This document shows, in pieces, positions 53,709-61,552 of a stretch of 64,000 bases of DNA (within the stretch, counting starts at the first letter, position 1; every line of letters begins with the position of its first letter). The notes under the pieces were generated by a model that did not search any database, was not told where the DNA came from, and worked only from the letters and a program-made list of their open reading frames with translations. Source of the stretch: an uncultured Candidatus Peregrinibacteria bacterium (GTDB taxonomy: Bacteria; Patescibacteriota; Gracilibacteria; Peribacterales; Peribacteraceae); NCBI GenBank assembly GCA_903854335.1, contig CAINVY010000002.1, positions 1 to 64,000 on the forward strand, written 5' to 3'. The position numbers and the translations under genes are program-made.

Positions 53709-55616
53709 TTACTTCTTATCGTTTTCGTCGACGACTTCGGCATCCACGGCGTTCTCCTTTCCTGAGTCTGGCGTGGAATCCTTGCTCTCCTCGCTTTGGT
53801 TCTTCTTCTGAGCTTCCTCATAGACGACCTTGCCGATTTCCTGCGCGACGAGGCCGAGCGCCTCCGTCCCCTTCTTCACTTCGTCGAGGGTGGCATTCTC
53901 GTTTTTCAGAATGTCACGGAGTGCGTTGGATTTCTCGTTGACGTCCTTCTTCACGGGATCCGGAATCTTGCTGTCGTACTCGCGCAGTTGTTTGTCGAGC
54001 GAAAAGATCAGCGCGTCGGCCTGGTTGCGCGCGTCGATGAGTTCGCGCTTCTTCTTGTCCTCTTCGGCGTGGATCTCCGCATCCTTCTGCATTTTCTCCA
54101 CTTCCTCCTTGCTCAGCCCCGTCGAGCCCTGGATGGTGATGTGCTGCGTCTTCCCCGTGCCCTTATCCTTCGCCGAGACATGAAGAATGCCGTTTGTGTC
54201 GATATCGAACGTGACTTCGACCTGCGGCATGCCGCGCGGCGCGGACAGGATGCCGTCGAGGATAAAGCGTCCGAGCGATTTGTTGTCGTGAGCGAGTTCT
54301 CGTTCTCCTTGAACGATGTGGATTTCGACGGATGTCTGATTGTCCGCCGCGGTCGAGAAGACTTGCGACTTGCTGGTCGGGATCTTCGCATTGCGTTCGA
54401 TGAGCTTCGTAGCGACTCCGCCGAGCGTCTCGATGCCGAGTGATAGCGGTGTCACGTCGACGAGCACGATGTCCTTGTGGATGTCCCCGCCCATCACGCC
54501 CCCCTGGATCGCCGCTCCGACCGCGACCACCTCGTCGGGATTCACGCCCTTGTGCGGTTCCTTCCCAAACAGTTCCTTCACTTTTGCCACGACAGCCGGC
54601 ATGCGCGTCATTCCTCCGACGAGCACGATCTCGTTGATGTCCTTCTTCGTAAGTTTGGCGTCCTTGAGCGCGTTCTCGCAGGGGCCCACGGTGCGATCGA
54701 TGAGATCTTTCACGAGCATTTCAAGCTTGCCGCGCGAGAGCTTCACGTTGAGGTGTTTGGGTCCGGAAGCATCGGCGGTGATGAACGGCAGGTTGATGTC
54801 CGTTTCCGTCGCGGACGAGAGTTCTATCTTGGCCTTCTCCGCGACTTCCTTAAGACGCTGGACGGCGATGCGATCTTTCGAGAGATCGATGCCGCTCTCC
54901 TTCTTGAATTCCGCGACGAGCCAATCGATCACGACTTGATCGAAATCGTCTCCGCCGAGGTGCGTGTCGCCGTTTGTCGCAATGACTTCGAAGACGCCGT
55001 CACCGAGCTCCAACACCGACACGTCGAATGTGCCTCCGCCGAGATCGAAGACGATGATCTTCTGACTCTTCTCACCCTTATCCAATCCGTAGGCGAGCGC
55101 CGCGGCCGTCGGTTCGTTGATGATGCGGACAACTTCGAGTCCCGCGATCTGCCCCGCCTCTTTGGTCGCGGAGCGCTGGGAGTCGTCGAAGTACGCCGGG
55201 ACAGTGATGACCGCCTTGTCGATCGTCGTTCCGAGGAATGCCTCGGCATCGCGCTTGAGCTTCTGGAGCACCTTCGCGGACACTTCCTGTGGGAGCATCT
55301 CCTTGCCATTCACCACGAATACGGCACGTCCTTCCTTGCCTTCCTTCACCGTGAACGGCATGTTCTTCGCTTCCTTCTCTACTTCCGAGTACCGATGTCC
55401 GATGAAACGCTTGGAGGAGAAGATGGTGTTCTGCGGGTTTGTGACCGCCTGGCGCTTCGCGGCGACGCCGACGAGCACTTCTGCATCTTTGAATCCCACG
55501 ACGGAGGGCGTCGTATTGTTGCCTTCGGAGTTGGGGATGACGACGGGTTCTCCGCCTTCAATCACAGAGACGCAGGAATTGGTGGTACCGAGGTCGATTC
55601 CGATGATCTTGGACAT
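53709..55616 (-). CDS. dnaK: Chaperone DnaK (Hsp70)
   Basis: A 635-residue ATP-dependent chaperone. [56 protein letters not shown] and [12 protein letters not shown] mark the ATPase domain. The peptide-binding domain follows ([38 protein letters not shown]). The lid and an acidic tail are complete. A perfect CIRCE operator lies upstream, so HrcA repression is expected. grpE, dnaJ and hrcA are not adjacent in the window. Confidence 0.97.
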   Translation of the reverse strand: MSKIIGIDLGTTNSCVSVIEGGEPVVIPNSEGNNTTPSVVGFKDAEVLVGVAAKRQAVTNPQNTIFSSKRFIGHRYSEVEKEAKNMPFTVKEGKEGRAVFVVNGKEMLPQEVSAKVLQKLKRDAEAFLGTTIDKAVITVPAYFDDSQRSATKEAGQIAGLEVVRIINEPTAAALAYGLDKGEKSQKIIVFDLGGGTFDVSVLELGDGVFEVIATNGDTHLGGDDFDQVVIDWLVAEFKKESGIDLSKDRIAVQRLKEVAEKAKIELSSATETDINLPFITADASGPKHLNVKLSRGKLEMLVKDLIDRTVGPCENALKDAKLTKKDINEIVLVGGMTRMPAVVAKVKELFGKEPHKGVNPDEVVAVGAAIQGGVMGGDIHKDIVLVDVTPLSLGIETLGGVATKLIERNAKIPTSKSQVFSTAADNQTSVEIHIVQGERELAHDNKSLGRFILDGILSAPRGMPQVEVTFDIDTNGILHVSAKDKGTGKTQHITIQGSTGLSKEEVEKMQKDAEIHAEEDKKKRELIDARNQADALIFSLDKQLREYDSKIPDPVKKDVNEKSNALRDILKNENATLDEVKKGTEALGLVAQEIGKVVYEEAQKKNQSEESKDSTPDSGKENAVDAEVVDENDKK

Positions 55617-55658
55617 AGGCTGAGGGGAAAAATGAGCGTTCTCTCTACTTTTCGAGAG

Positions 55659-55685
55659 TTAGCACTCTCAATTTTAGAGTGCTAA
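55659..55685. promoter_or_regulatory. CIRCE operator (HrcA binding site)
   Basis: A perfect TTAGCACTC, 9 nt, GAGTGCTAA inverted repeat, identical to the CIRCE consensus. It lies 43 bp before the dnaK ATG and should bind HrcA, coupling dnaK to heat shock. It also lies about 100 bp before the obgE promoter on the other strand. Confidence 0.93.
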
Positions 55686-55783
55686 TCCAGCTCAGTCAAG
55701 ATGGTCCTGGTCTCGTTCGCGAGAGCCTGAACTTTGAGGAATCAAATCCTTGGCATTCTATAGCCAAATATCACAATAGTTTC

Positions 55784-55789
55784 TATACT
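55784..55789 (+). promoter_or_regulatory. -10 box of obgE
   Basis: TATACT ending 9 nt before ATG 55799. The predicted leader is 2-3 nt. Confidence 0.6.
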
Positions 55790-55798
55790 CTCGCGGTC

Positions 55799-57127
55799 AT
55801 GTTTCTCGATGAAGCAACTCTCGAAGTGAAAGGCGGCAACGGCGGACGCGGGTGCGTCTCGTGGCGTCGCGAGAAGTATGAGCCCATGGGCGGCCCGGAT
55901 GGCGGCAACGGCGGACGGGGCGGAGACGTGTTCCTCGTTGCTGATGAGAATACCGATACACTCTCAGACTTCTCCATGCGCAAACGTTTCGAAGCGAAAA
56001 TCGGAAGATTCGGCATGGGCAAGAATCGTGCGGGCAGAGAGGGTGAAGACATCGAGCTTAGAGTCCCGCCTGGCACGATCGTTGAACTGGTATCCGACGG
56101 CGAGAATGAAGTGCTCGGGGAATTGCTCACGCATGGCGATCGAATGCTCGTGGCAAGCGGAGGGCGAGGCGGATTCGGTAATGCGCACTTCAAGAGTGCC
56201 GTTCGTCAGCGCCCGGATTTCGCCGAGCTCGGGGAGCCCGGAGAACAGAAGAAAATTCATCTCGAGCTCAAACTCATCGCCGATGCGGGCATTATCGGCT
56301 ACCCCAGTGTGGGGAAGTCCACGCTGATCTCCGTCATTTCCTCCGCGCGCCCTAAGATCGGCGACTATCCCTTCACGACACTCATCCCCAATCTCGGCGT
56401 CGTCTCGGTCTCGGATCGTTCTTACGTCGTCTGCGACGTGCCCGGTCTCATCGAGGGTGCGAGCGAAGGGAAGGGGCTGGGAGACGCATTCCTCAAACAT
56501 ATCGAGCGTTGCGGCGTTCTTTTGCACATGCTCGATCTCAGCCGCGCCTTCGCGGAAGGGGGCGCGATCGATCCCGAGATCCTGGCCAAGGATTACCGAG
56601 CCATTCGTCATGAGCTCGAGGCCTTCTCCCCTACCCTCTCCAACAAACGGGAACTCATCATCCTCAACAAGATAGACCTCGTCGACTCCGATATCGCAGA
56701 CCTCGAGCGATCGATGGCGAACCTCGGCGTACCGATCTTCAAGAGCATCTCGGCGGCGGCGCACATCGGTGTGGAAGAGATGAAGAAGGAATTACTGCCG
56801 ATCGTTCTCGACGAGCGTAAGAAGCGCGAGGAGGGCGATGCGTCGTCGCAGCGCGAGGAGGGATTGAGCATCCCCACACTCCGTCCGCACCTCGCTTCAC
56901 ACAAGATGGGTGCGTACAGAATTGAGAAGAAGGAGGACGGGTCGATCCACATTGCTGGCAAGAGGATCGAACAGTTCGTGGTCATGACCGATTTTGCCAA
57001 TGAGGGCGCGGCTCGGCGGTTCCGTGACGTGATCGATCGCGTGGGGGTGCGCAGGGCGCTTTCCTCCAAATGGGACGGTTCCTCTCCCATTTTCATCGGG
57101 AGTGTCCGCGTCGATACCTTCTTATGA
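55799..57127 (+). CDS. obgE: GTPase ObgE/CgtA
   Basis: A 442-residue ribosome-associated GTPase. The N-terminal Obg fold has Gly-rich repeats (VKGGNGGRGCVSWRREKY, GGPDGGNGGRGGDVF). The G domain has GYPSVGKSTLI (P-loop), YPFTTLIPN, DVPGLIEGASEGKGLG and LNKIDLVD. A C-terminal OCT-like domain follows (about 355-440). It acts in late 50S assembly. ATG 55799 starts the canonical MFLDEATLEVKGG; the longer frame to 55679 crosses the CIRCE site and is not used. Confidence 0.95.
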   Translation: MFLDEATLEVKGGNGGRGCVSWRREKYEPMGGPDGGNGGRGGDVFLVADENTDTLSDFSMRKRFEAKIGRFGMGKNRAGREGEDIELRVPPGTIVELVSDGENEVLGELLTHGDRMLVASGGRGGFGNAHFKSAVRQRPDFAELGEPGEQKKIHLELKLIADAGIIGYPSVGKSTLISVISSARPKIGDYPFTTLIPNLGVVSVSDRSYVVCDVPGLIEGASEGKGLGDAFLKHIERCGVLLHMLDLSRAFAEGGAIDPEILAKDYRAIRHELEAFSPTLSNKRELIILNKIDLVDSDIADLERSMANLGVPIFKSISAAAHIGVEEMKKELLPIVLDERKKREEGDASSQREEGLSIPTLRPHLASHKMGAYRIEKKEDGSIHIAGKRIEQFVVMTDFANEGAARRFRDVIDRVGVRRALSSKWDGSSPIFIGSVRVDTFL

Positions 57128-57174
57128 GTGGATTTTTCGTGGAATTTTCCTACAATGCATCCGGTTCGTCGTTT

Positions 57175-57252
57175 GGGGCTGTAGCTCAGTTGGCTTAGAG
57201 CGCTGCATTCGCATTGCAGAGGTCAGGGGTTCGACTCCCCTCAGCTCCACCA
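57175..57252 (+). tRNA. tRNA-Ala (anticodon CGC)
   Basis: Acceptor GGGGCTG/CAGCTCC (one G-U), a D arm with AGCTCAGTTGG, an anticodon stem CTGCA/TGCAG with loop TTCGCAT (anticodon CGC), and a T arm AGGGG-TTCGACT-CCCCT. CCA is encoded. A TACAAT box (57151-57156) is a possible -10. Confidence 0.95.
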
Positions 57253-57297
57253 AGACGTTCGCGGACGATCCGACTTCAACCGATTACGTGGCAATCG

Positions 57298-57322
57298 AGA
57301 TTTTCGCGAGATTGCAAAATCT
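57298..57322. terminator. Possible terminator between tRNA-Ala and the M23 gene
   Basis: Perfect 7-bp arms AGATTTT and AAAATCT around an 11-nt loop, placed between two converging transcripts. The stem is AT-rich, so termination is uncertain. Confidence 0.35.
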
Positions 57323-57999
57323 TACGATATCGAGTCACTGCATCCTGCAAGCCGATACGGTGACGGGAAGAGAGAATCTATCTTCGTGAGGTCTTCTTTC
57401 GTGACGTATCCTTGGAAAAGTCGATCCGCTCGTTTTGCCTCTTCCGTGATGAGCTGCACATGTGTATGGGTGAACCACCCACCGCTGTCTGCCCCGTCTC
57501 CGATCACAGCGAATCTCTCTCCGGCGCCGATCTTCTTCCCTTCAGAGACGACGTGTCGAGAGAGGAGATGCCCGTAGAAGGAGTAGAACGATTGTCCTTC
57601 TATCCGGTGTTCGAGGATCACGAAGCCCCCGTAATTGCCGATCCCCTCTTCCTTTCCCACTCGAAAGACTGTCGCATCGAGCGGTGCGTAGAGCGGTGTG
57701 CCGGGCTGGCTCGTGATGTCCACCCCTGCGTGATAGGTGCGCTCTTCGAGAAGCATTTGGGGAAAGTTTCGCAGGATATTTCGCCGCTCTTCTTTGTAGC
57801 GGCCGATGCCCCACGCCTTTCCGTTCTGTCGCAGCTCGTCATAGACCGCCTGCTGGAATTCTTCGAAATTCGCAGGATCGTACGAAAGGGTTCGCGGATT
57901 CGCGGAAGTAAAATCAAACATGTGAGGTGGGCCACTCAGCGCTGAGCCGAAGAGCGGTGCAAAGGGAACGCTCTCAAGGAGTGTAGGGATCGCAAACAT
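57322..57999 (-). CDS. M23-family (LytM-type) peptidase
   Basis: A 225-residue zinc peptidase domain that cleaves peptidoglycan cross-bridges in relatives. The family ligands appear as YHAGVDI (HxxxD) and FTHTHVQL (HxH), with GGFVILEH and FYGHLL between. No clear signal peptide is seen in the first 25 residues, so export is uncertain. Its start overlaps the preceding formyltransferase gene by 26 nt, suggesting coupled translation. Confidence 0.85.
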   Translation of the reverse strand: MFAIPTLLESVPFAPLFGSALSGPPHMFDFTSANPRTLSYDPANFEEFQQAVYDELRQNGKAWGIGRYKEERRNILRNFPQMLLEERTYHAGVDITSQPGTPLYAPLDATVFRVGKEEGIGNYGGFVILEHRIEGQSFYSFYGHLLSRHVVSEGKKIGAGERFAVIGDGADSGGWFTHTHVQLITEEAKRADRLFQGYVTKEDLTKIDSLFPSPYRLAGCSDSIS

Positions 58000-58951
58000 C
58001 GTTGAGGGGGGAAAGGGAATTCAGGTTCACGTCACCAAGGTGGGGAAGGATGTGATGGATGTAGTGGCGAAGGCCAGCGATCAGCACAGGGAGTTTTGCG
58101 TATTGATAATTATCGTATCGCAATTCCATAGGATCATGGCCGGGATGCACGGGTGTTTTGGCGCTGAAGGCAATTACGGGGCCGTGGTCGATCTCGCTAT
58201 CCATCATATGGAGCGTCGCGCCGGTGAAAGTATCCTTTCCGGCATCAGCGTGTGCTATCGCGTCCTTCGTGGGAGATTTTCCCGTGAAGCGGAAGGGATG
58301 CCCGGCGATGGTCACGGCGGGATGCACGTTGAGCACCGTCCCGAGCTTTCCTCGCGTGCCGAAGACAATGCGCTCCGCTCGTAACATTAGATGATCGGAG
58401 AGAAGGAGATCCGCGCCTTTTTCTCGCATGAATGCCAGAACTTGATCCTCAAAGAGCGCTTTTTCCCTTGCGCGTTCATCCACAGCATTGATTGGCAGAG
58501 CGCGGAACGTTGATGGCACGCAATGTGTAAAGTCTTCTCGCGTCACGAGTTCGTCCTGATCATCCCGAAGATCGAGAGGATGGATCCACGGGCGACCACT
58601 TTTCGGTTGTGCATCAATCCCAAGTCGCTGCTCATCTCGCGGAAGGTCGTCTGTAATGATGCCGACGATGCGCAAGATCTTGCCGAGTTCGCCGTCCCGA
58701 GTTTCGCGGATGAGGCGTTCGGTTGCACCTTCCATATAGCGAGGGCCACCCGATGTTCGTATCATTTGACCGTTTCGGTCGTCGCCAAGTACGTCACGGA
58801 TCGAGGTAATGATGACCATTTTGACAGGTTCCTTGGGGAAGCCATTTCTAAGCGGCAAGGTCGGTTCGCCGTAGTAGTGGATCCAATGGGAATGAGAAAG
58901 CGGAGTGATCATGGTGGGGGGGGAAATCGAAAAAATGAGGAGCTTCGGCAC
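57974..58951 (-). CDS. Formyltransferase-fold protein
   Basis: A 325-residue protein with the formyltransferase N-terminal fold seen in PurN and Fmt. LRIVGIITDDLP, LLLSDHLMLRAERIVFGTRG, LGTVLNVHPAVTIAG and GATLHMMDSEIDHGPVIAF match the SLLP/HPS and TxHxVDxxxDxGPI patterns, although the classical HPSLLP is altered (NVHPAV). The substrate could be GAR, Met-tRNA or a sugar nucleotide. The first 40 residues are unusual; the listed start is a GTG, and ATG 58912 or 58819 are alternatives. Confidence 0.78.
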   Translation of the reverse strand: MPKLLIFSISPPTMITPLSHSHWIHYYGEPTLPLRNGFPKEPVKMVIITSIRDVLGDDRNGQMIRTSGGPRYMEGATERLIRETRDGELGKILRIVGIITDDLPRDEQRLGIDAQPKSGRPWIHPLDLRDDQDELVTREDFTHCVPSTFRALPINAVDERAREKALFEDQVLAFMREKGADLLLSDHLMLRAERIVFGTRGKLGTVLNVHPAVTIAGHPFRFTGKSPTKDAIAHADAGKDTFTGATLHMMDSEIDHGPVIAFSAKTPVHPGHDPMELRYDNYQYAKLPVLIAGLRHYIHHILPHLGDVNLNSLSPLNDVCDPYTP

Positions 58952-58962
58952 GCCGAAACTCT

Positions 58963-59035
58963 CTTCTGCTGGCTGAGCAGGAGAGGTGATGGGATCAGTT
59001 TCTTACGCGCGTGACCCTCCTCTGCTCAGCAGAAG
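58963..59035. repeat. Inverted repeat upstream of the formyltransferase gene
   Basis: Two arms (58963-58986 and 59015-59035) sharing CTTCTGCTG and AGCAG are nearly complementary, with small bulges, around a 28-nt loop. The arms flank a stretch with no other feature. It could be a terminator for the 59134-60123 gene or a regulatory hairpin. Confidence 0.5.
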
Positions 59036-59133
59036 CTTTATCTTCTTCGCGTTCTTGGACAAGATGAGGAAAGCCACGAGTAGATTTTACGGGAAGACGA
59101 CATCGCGTCAATGGCAGTCGCCAAAACGTTCCA

Positions 59134-60123
59134 TCAGAACACCTTCACCATCGTTCTCGTACCGCAGGCCGGAACGGAGAAATTCGGACTAGCGACATTG
59201 AAAAGTATTTGATTCGCTCCTTGATCACTGGCTGCACAAGGAATTCTGTTGGCTTTCGGGAAATACTCCCCAAGGCACATACAGACTCTTCGCGCCGCAC
59301 TGCTATCGAGAACTTCACCCTTCGTTTGGAGCAGATGCATCAAGAACAGCGCCTGATACGCTTCGAGGGTAGATGCGATTTCATGTGTGTAGTCAGCTCC
59401 TTGAAACATTCTGAGATAGTCCGATGACGTTCGACCTGCTTCCACTTGATCTCTTCCGCCGATGATCTTGCCCGTACCTTGGAGCGGGATGTTTTGGAGA
59501 TTCTCTGTGAGAAACACCTGCCAACCTGGGAATTTCGCTTTTTCAAATAGTTGTTTTTTCGTTCGTCCTCCATGATCCTGGGGGTCGAAGCGATCCGGGA
59601 AATACACCGGCGAGTCCATTGATTCTTGATTGTCGAGGATCTTCAGTGGCAAAACAATATTCTTCCCGTCGCTCGATCTCAGGTTTCTATCTTCCGAGTG
59701 TACCCACATTGCTCTTTGCATTTCGTTCGTAAGCTCTCCTCTGGAAAGTCCGAATGGAACAGTCAGAATGTTCGTGAACCCTTGTTGCATCTTCTCGGAG
59801 AGATTCGCGTTGCTCTCTAATGCATGCTGAATGGCTTCGACGCTTGGCGTGTTCTTCTTCATTTCCGCTTTGCTGATATCCGCACCTGCGAGGTCATCAC
59901 CCATAAGCAGTTGATCTGCCCAATATTGCATCTGCTGGTCAAAGGATTCCGTCAGATTCTCGAGATGAGGGGGAGAGGTGATCGATCTCATTGCTCCGCC
60001 GAACGTACTCCTCCTGGCATCGACACCGGAGGCGGTACCTGGAGAAGGCGCATCGCTCTTGAGGAATGAGTCTGGCTGGCGGCTGAAAGAATCGGGCATT
60101 AGGAAATGGGAAAAGGTTGGCAT
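59134..60123 (-). CDS. Hypothetical protein
   Basis: A 329-residue soluble protein with no recognised domain. The N-terminal 45 residues are Ser/Pro-rich and probably disordered. The rest mixes helices and short strands (for example GFTNILTVPFGLSRGELTNE and TLEAYQALFLMHLLQ), with several cysteines near the end (RRVCMCLGEY, RIPCAAS). A TTGACA-16-TAGAAT promoter would overlap the ATG at 60123, so translation might begin at ATG 60099 instead. Confidence 0.65.
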   Translation of the reverse strand: MPTFSHFLMPDSFSRQPDSFLKSDAPSPGTASGVDARRSTFGGAMRSITSPPHLENLTESFDQQMQYWADQLLMGDDLAGADISKAEMKKNTPSVEAIQHALESNANLSEKMQQGFTNILTVPFGLSRGELTNEMQRAMWVHSEDRNLRSSDGKNIVLPLKILDNQESMDSPVYFPDRFDPQDHGGRTKKQLFEKAKFPGWQVFLTENLQNIPLQGTGKIIGGRDQVEAGRTSSDYLRMFQGADYTHEIASTLEAYQALFLMHLLQTKGEVLDSSAARRVCMCLGEYFPKANRIPCAASDQGANQILFNVASPNFSVPACGTRTMVKVF

Positions 60124-60196
60124 TCTATTTTTCTGTACTCAAGTGTCAAGTGTCTGGTACAAAGGAATGAGCAGTTTGGTTTCGGTTGAGTTGACG

Positions 60197-60226
60197 TTGC
60201 CGATCCCCTGCTTCTCTTGGTATTCT
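60197..60226 (+). promoter_or_regulatory. Promoter of tRNA-Phe
   Basis: TTGCCG (60197-60202), an 18-bp spacer and extended TGG-TATTCT (60221-60226), ending 13 nt before the tRNA 5' end. Confidence 0.5.
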
Positions 60227-60239
60227 CTGAATGCTCTGT

Positions 60240-60314
60240 GGCCCGGTAGCTCATCGGTAGAGCGCTGCCCTGAAGAGGCAGGCGTAGCCAGTTCGACTCT
60301 GGCCTGGGCCACCA
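60240..60314 (+). tRNA. tRNA-Phe (anticodon GAA)
   Basis: Acceptor GGCCCGG/CTGGGCC (one G-U), a D arm with AGCTCATCGG, an anticodon stem CTGCC/GGCAG with loop CTGAAGA (anticodon GAA), and a T arm GCCAG-TTCGACT-CTGGC. CCA is encoded. Its last 34 bases recur at 60566-60619. Confidence 0.95.
60281..60314. repeat. Direct repeat copy 1: 3' end of tRNA-Phe
   Basis: 34 bp from the variable loop through the T arm, acceptor strand and CCA. An identical sequence, interrupted by 20 bp, lies at 60566-60619. The arrangement resembles an att duplication left by insertion at a tRNA 3' end. Confidence 0.9.
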
Positions 60315-60325
60315 TTTATAATCCA

Positions 60326-60562
60326 ATGTACTTTGTCTACATCATTCGTAGCGAGCGTGACGGAACATATTACACGGGAATGACTGAGGATGTTCGCAAG
60401 CGTTTTCGTGAGCACAATCGTGGTCTCACGAAGTCTTCTCGATCACACAAACCCTGGAAAATCATTTATGTTGAGGAATGTGTAACAAGAGCTCAAGCAA
60501 GGAAGAGGGAGAAATATTGGAAGAGTGGTGCTGAGAGAGAGGAGCGCGAGGGATTTTCCTGA
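60326..60562 (+). CDS. Small GIY-YIG nuclease-domain protein
   Basis: A 78-residue protein that is almost only a GIY-YIG domain: FVYIIRSERDGTYYTGMTED carries the YVY/YIG-equivalent motifs, FREHNRG the conserved Arg/His region, and KREKYWKSG the final basic helix with the catalytic Glu. It matches the UPF0213/YhbQ subgroup. Relatives include homing endonucleases and repair nucleases. The gene lies exactly between two copies of the tRNA-Phe 3' end, which suggests it travels with, or helped create, that duplication. A TATAAT ends 3 nt before the ATG; co-transcription with the tRNA is also possible. Confidence 0.88.
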   Translation: MYFVYIIRSERDGTYYTGMTEDVRKRFREHNRGLTKSSRSHKPWKIIYVEECVTRAQARKREKYWKSGAEREEREGFS

Positions 60563-60565
60563 TTC

Positions 60566-60619
60566 GGCGTAGCCAGTTCCCTGCCTGCTGGCAGGCAGGG
60601 ACTCTGGCCTGGGCCACCA
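60566..60619. repeat. Direct repeat copy 2: tRNA-Phe 3' end split by a palindrome
   Basis: The same 34 bp as 60281-60314, in two pieces (60566-60579 and 60600-60619), separated by 20 bp of palindrome inside what would be the T loop. Apart from this insertion the copies are identical. It cannot fold as a tRNA. Confidence 0.9.
60580..60599. repeat. CPR-type GC-rich palindrome (CCTGCCTGC-TG-GCAGGCAGG)
   Basis: Perfect 9-bp arms with a 2-bp centre. Read on the minus strand it gives the peptide CLPAGR, a signature often seen where such palindromes insert into CPR genes. Here it splits the second tRNA-Phe 3' copy precisely. Confidence 0.85.
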
Positions 60620-60642
60620 AATGACTCAATGACTAAATAGTG

Positions 60643-60648
60643 TATAAT
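60643..60648 (+). promoter_or_regulatory. -10 box of the second Myb-like gene, leaderless
   Basis: Consensus TATAAT ending exactly 6 nt before ATG 60655. It lies 23 bp after the split tRNA repeat. Confidence 0.65.
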
Positions 60649-60654
60649 ACAACT

Positions 60655-61451
60655 ATGTCGATTATTGAGATGCAGAGGTGTGATCAGAAGCGAGCGAGAA
60701 CTGTTTCTCTCGTTTCGAATCTTGCTGAACGCATCGTTACGCAAAGTGGAGAGGAATTGAGACGATTGATATTCGCCAGTCCTGCGATGACATACGGTGA
60801 GATTGCTCAAGTGCTGATTCCCGATGAATGTGATCGAAAGTTGAGCGTTGCGAAGAGTGCCATCCGAACTGCTGCACGCATGATTCTGAATGTCTCAGAA
60901 CAAAGAAATATTCGTGAAAGGAATATGCTCATTACCACCAAGAAATTAAATGTGGCTTGCGGGCGGACCGAATGGTCTCCTGATGAAACTGATGAAATGC
61001 GAAGACTGCTTAATGTCGAGATTTTCCTCCCGATCATGGATATGCAGGAAGTCCCTGTTTCGAAAACATTGCGAGAATTCTCAATACATCTCACCACAAC
61101 CATTTTGAAATTCGTACTGCAGGCACTTGCAGAGCTTTCGCAAATGCGAACAAGAAGAAACATGCACTTGAATTTCATGTGTTAAAATTGGCGCCTTGGT
61201 CTAAAGAAGAAAAGGAGAGGTTGGTGAACCTTGCAGAAGATTCCGAATATCAACACAAAACGGGCTCAAAAGCCGGGTCTCCTCATTGGAAGAGAATTTC
61301 GGAAGCATTGAATCGAGAATTTCATCTGAGTAATTTCAGCGACGGGATTCACATTCGCAATCCGAATTTATGCATTACGAGGTATCGGCAGATATCGCAA
61401 AAGGTGCATCAAGCTTTCGAGGATAAAGGTCATCTTCGTGAAAGTGCGTAA
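60655..61451 (+). pseudogene. Myb/SANT-like protein gene with a single frameshift
   Basis: A second copy of the 45878 family. The first frame (from ATG 60655) matches through TEWSPDETDEMRRLLNVEI. At a T-run (61022-61025) one base appears to be missing, and the matching sequence continues in another frame (FPPDHGYAGSPCFENIARIL, then APWSKEEKERLVNLAE and HWKRISEALNREFH) to a stop at 61451. Restoring one T would give a protein of about 265 residues. It may be a pseudogene, a programmed shift or a sequencing error. The promoter and the start are intact. Confidence 0.85.
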
Positions 61452-61532
61452 ATCATTCGAAATGCAAGAATGCAACGCTGTGAGACACTGCAGCTCCCAG
61501 CGCATCGTTACTTGAAAAGAAACGAGTTCGGG

Positions 61533-61538
61533 TACAAT
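61533..61538 (+). promoter_or_regulatory. Probable -10 box of the P-type ATPase gene
   Basis: TACAAT ending 14 nt before ATG 61553, with TTGAAA 15 bp upstream. The predicted leader is about 8 nt. Confidence 0.45.
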
Positions 61539-61552
61539 CCAATGACAGTTTC

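Noticed and set aside
54477..55685. A 402-codon open frame antisense to dnaK
   Set aside because: It mirrors the dnaK codons, and its sequence has no recognisable motif.
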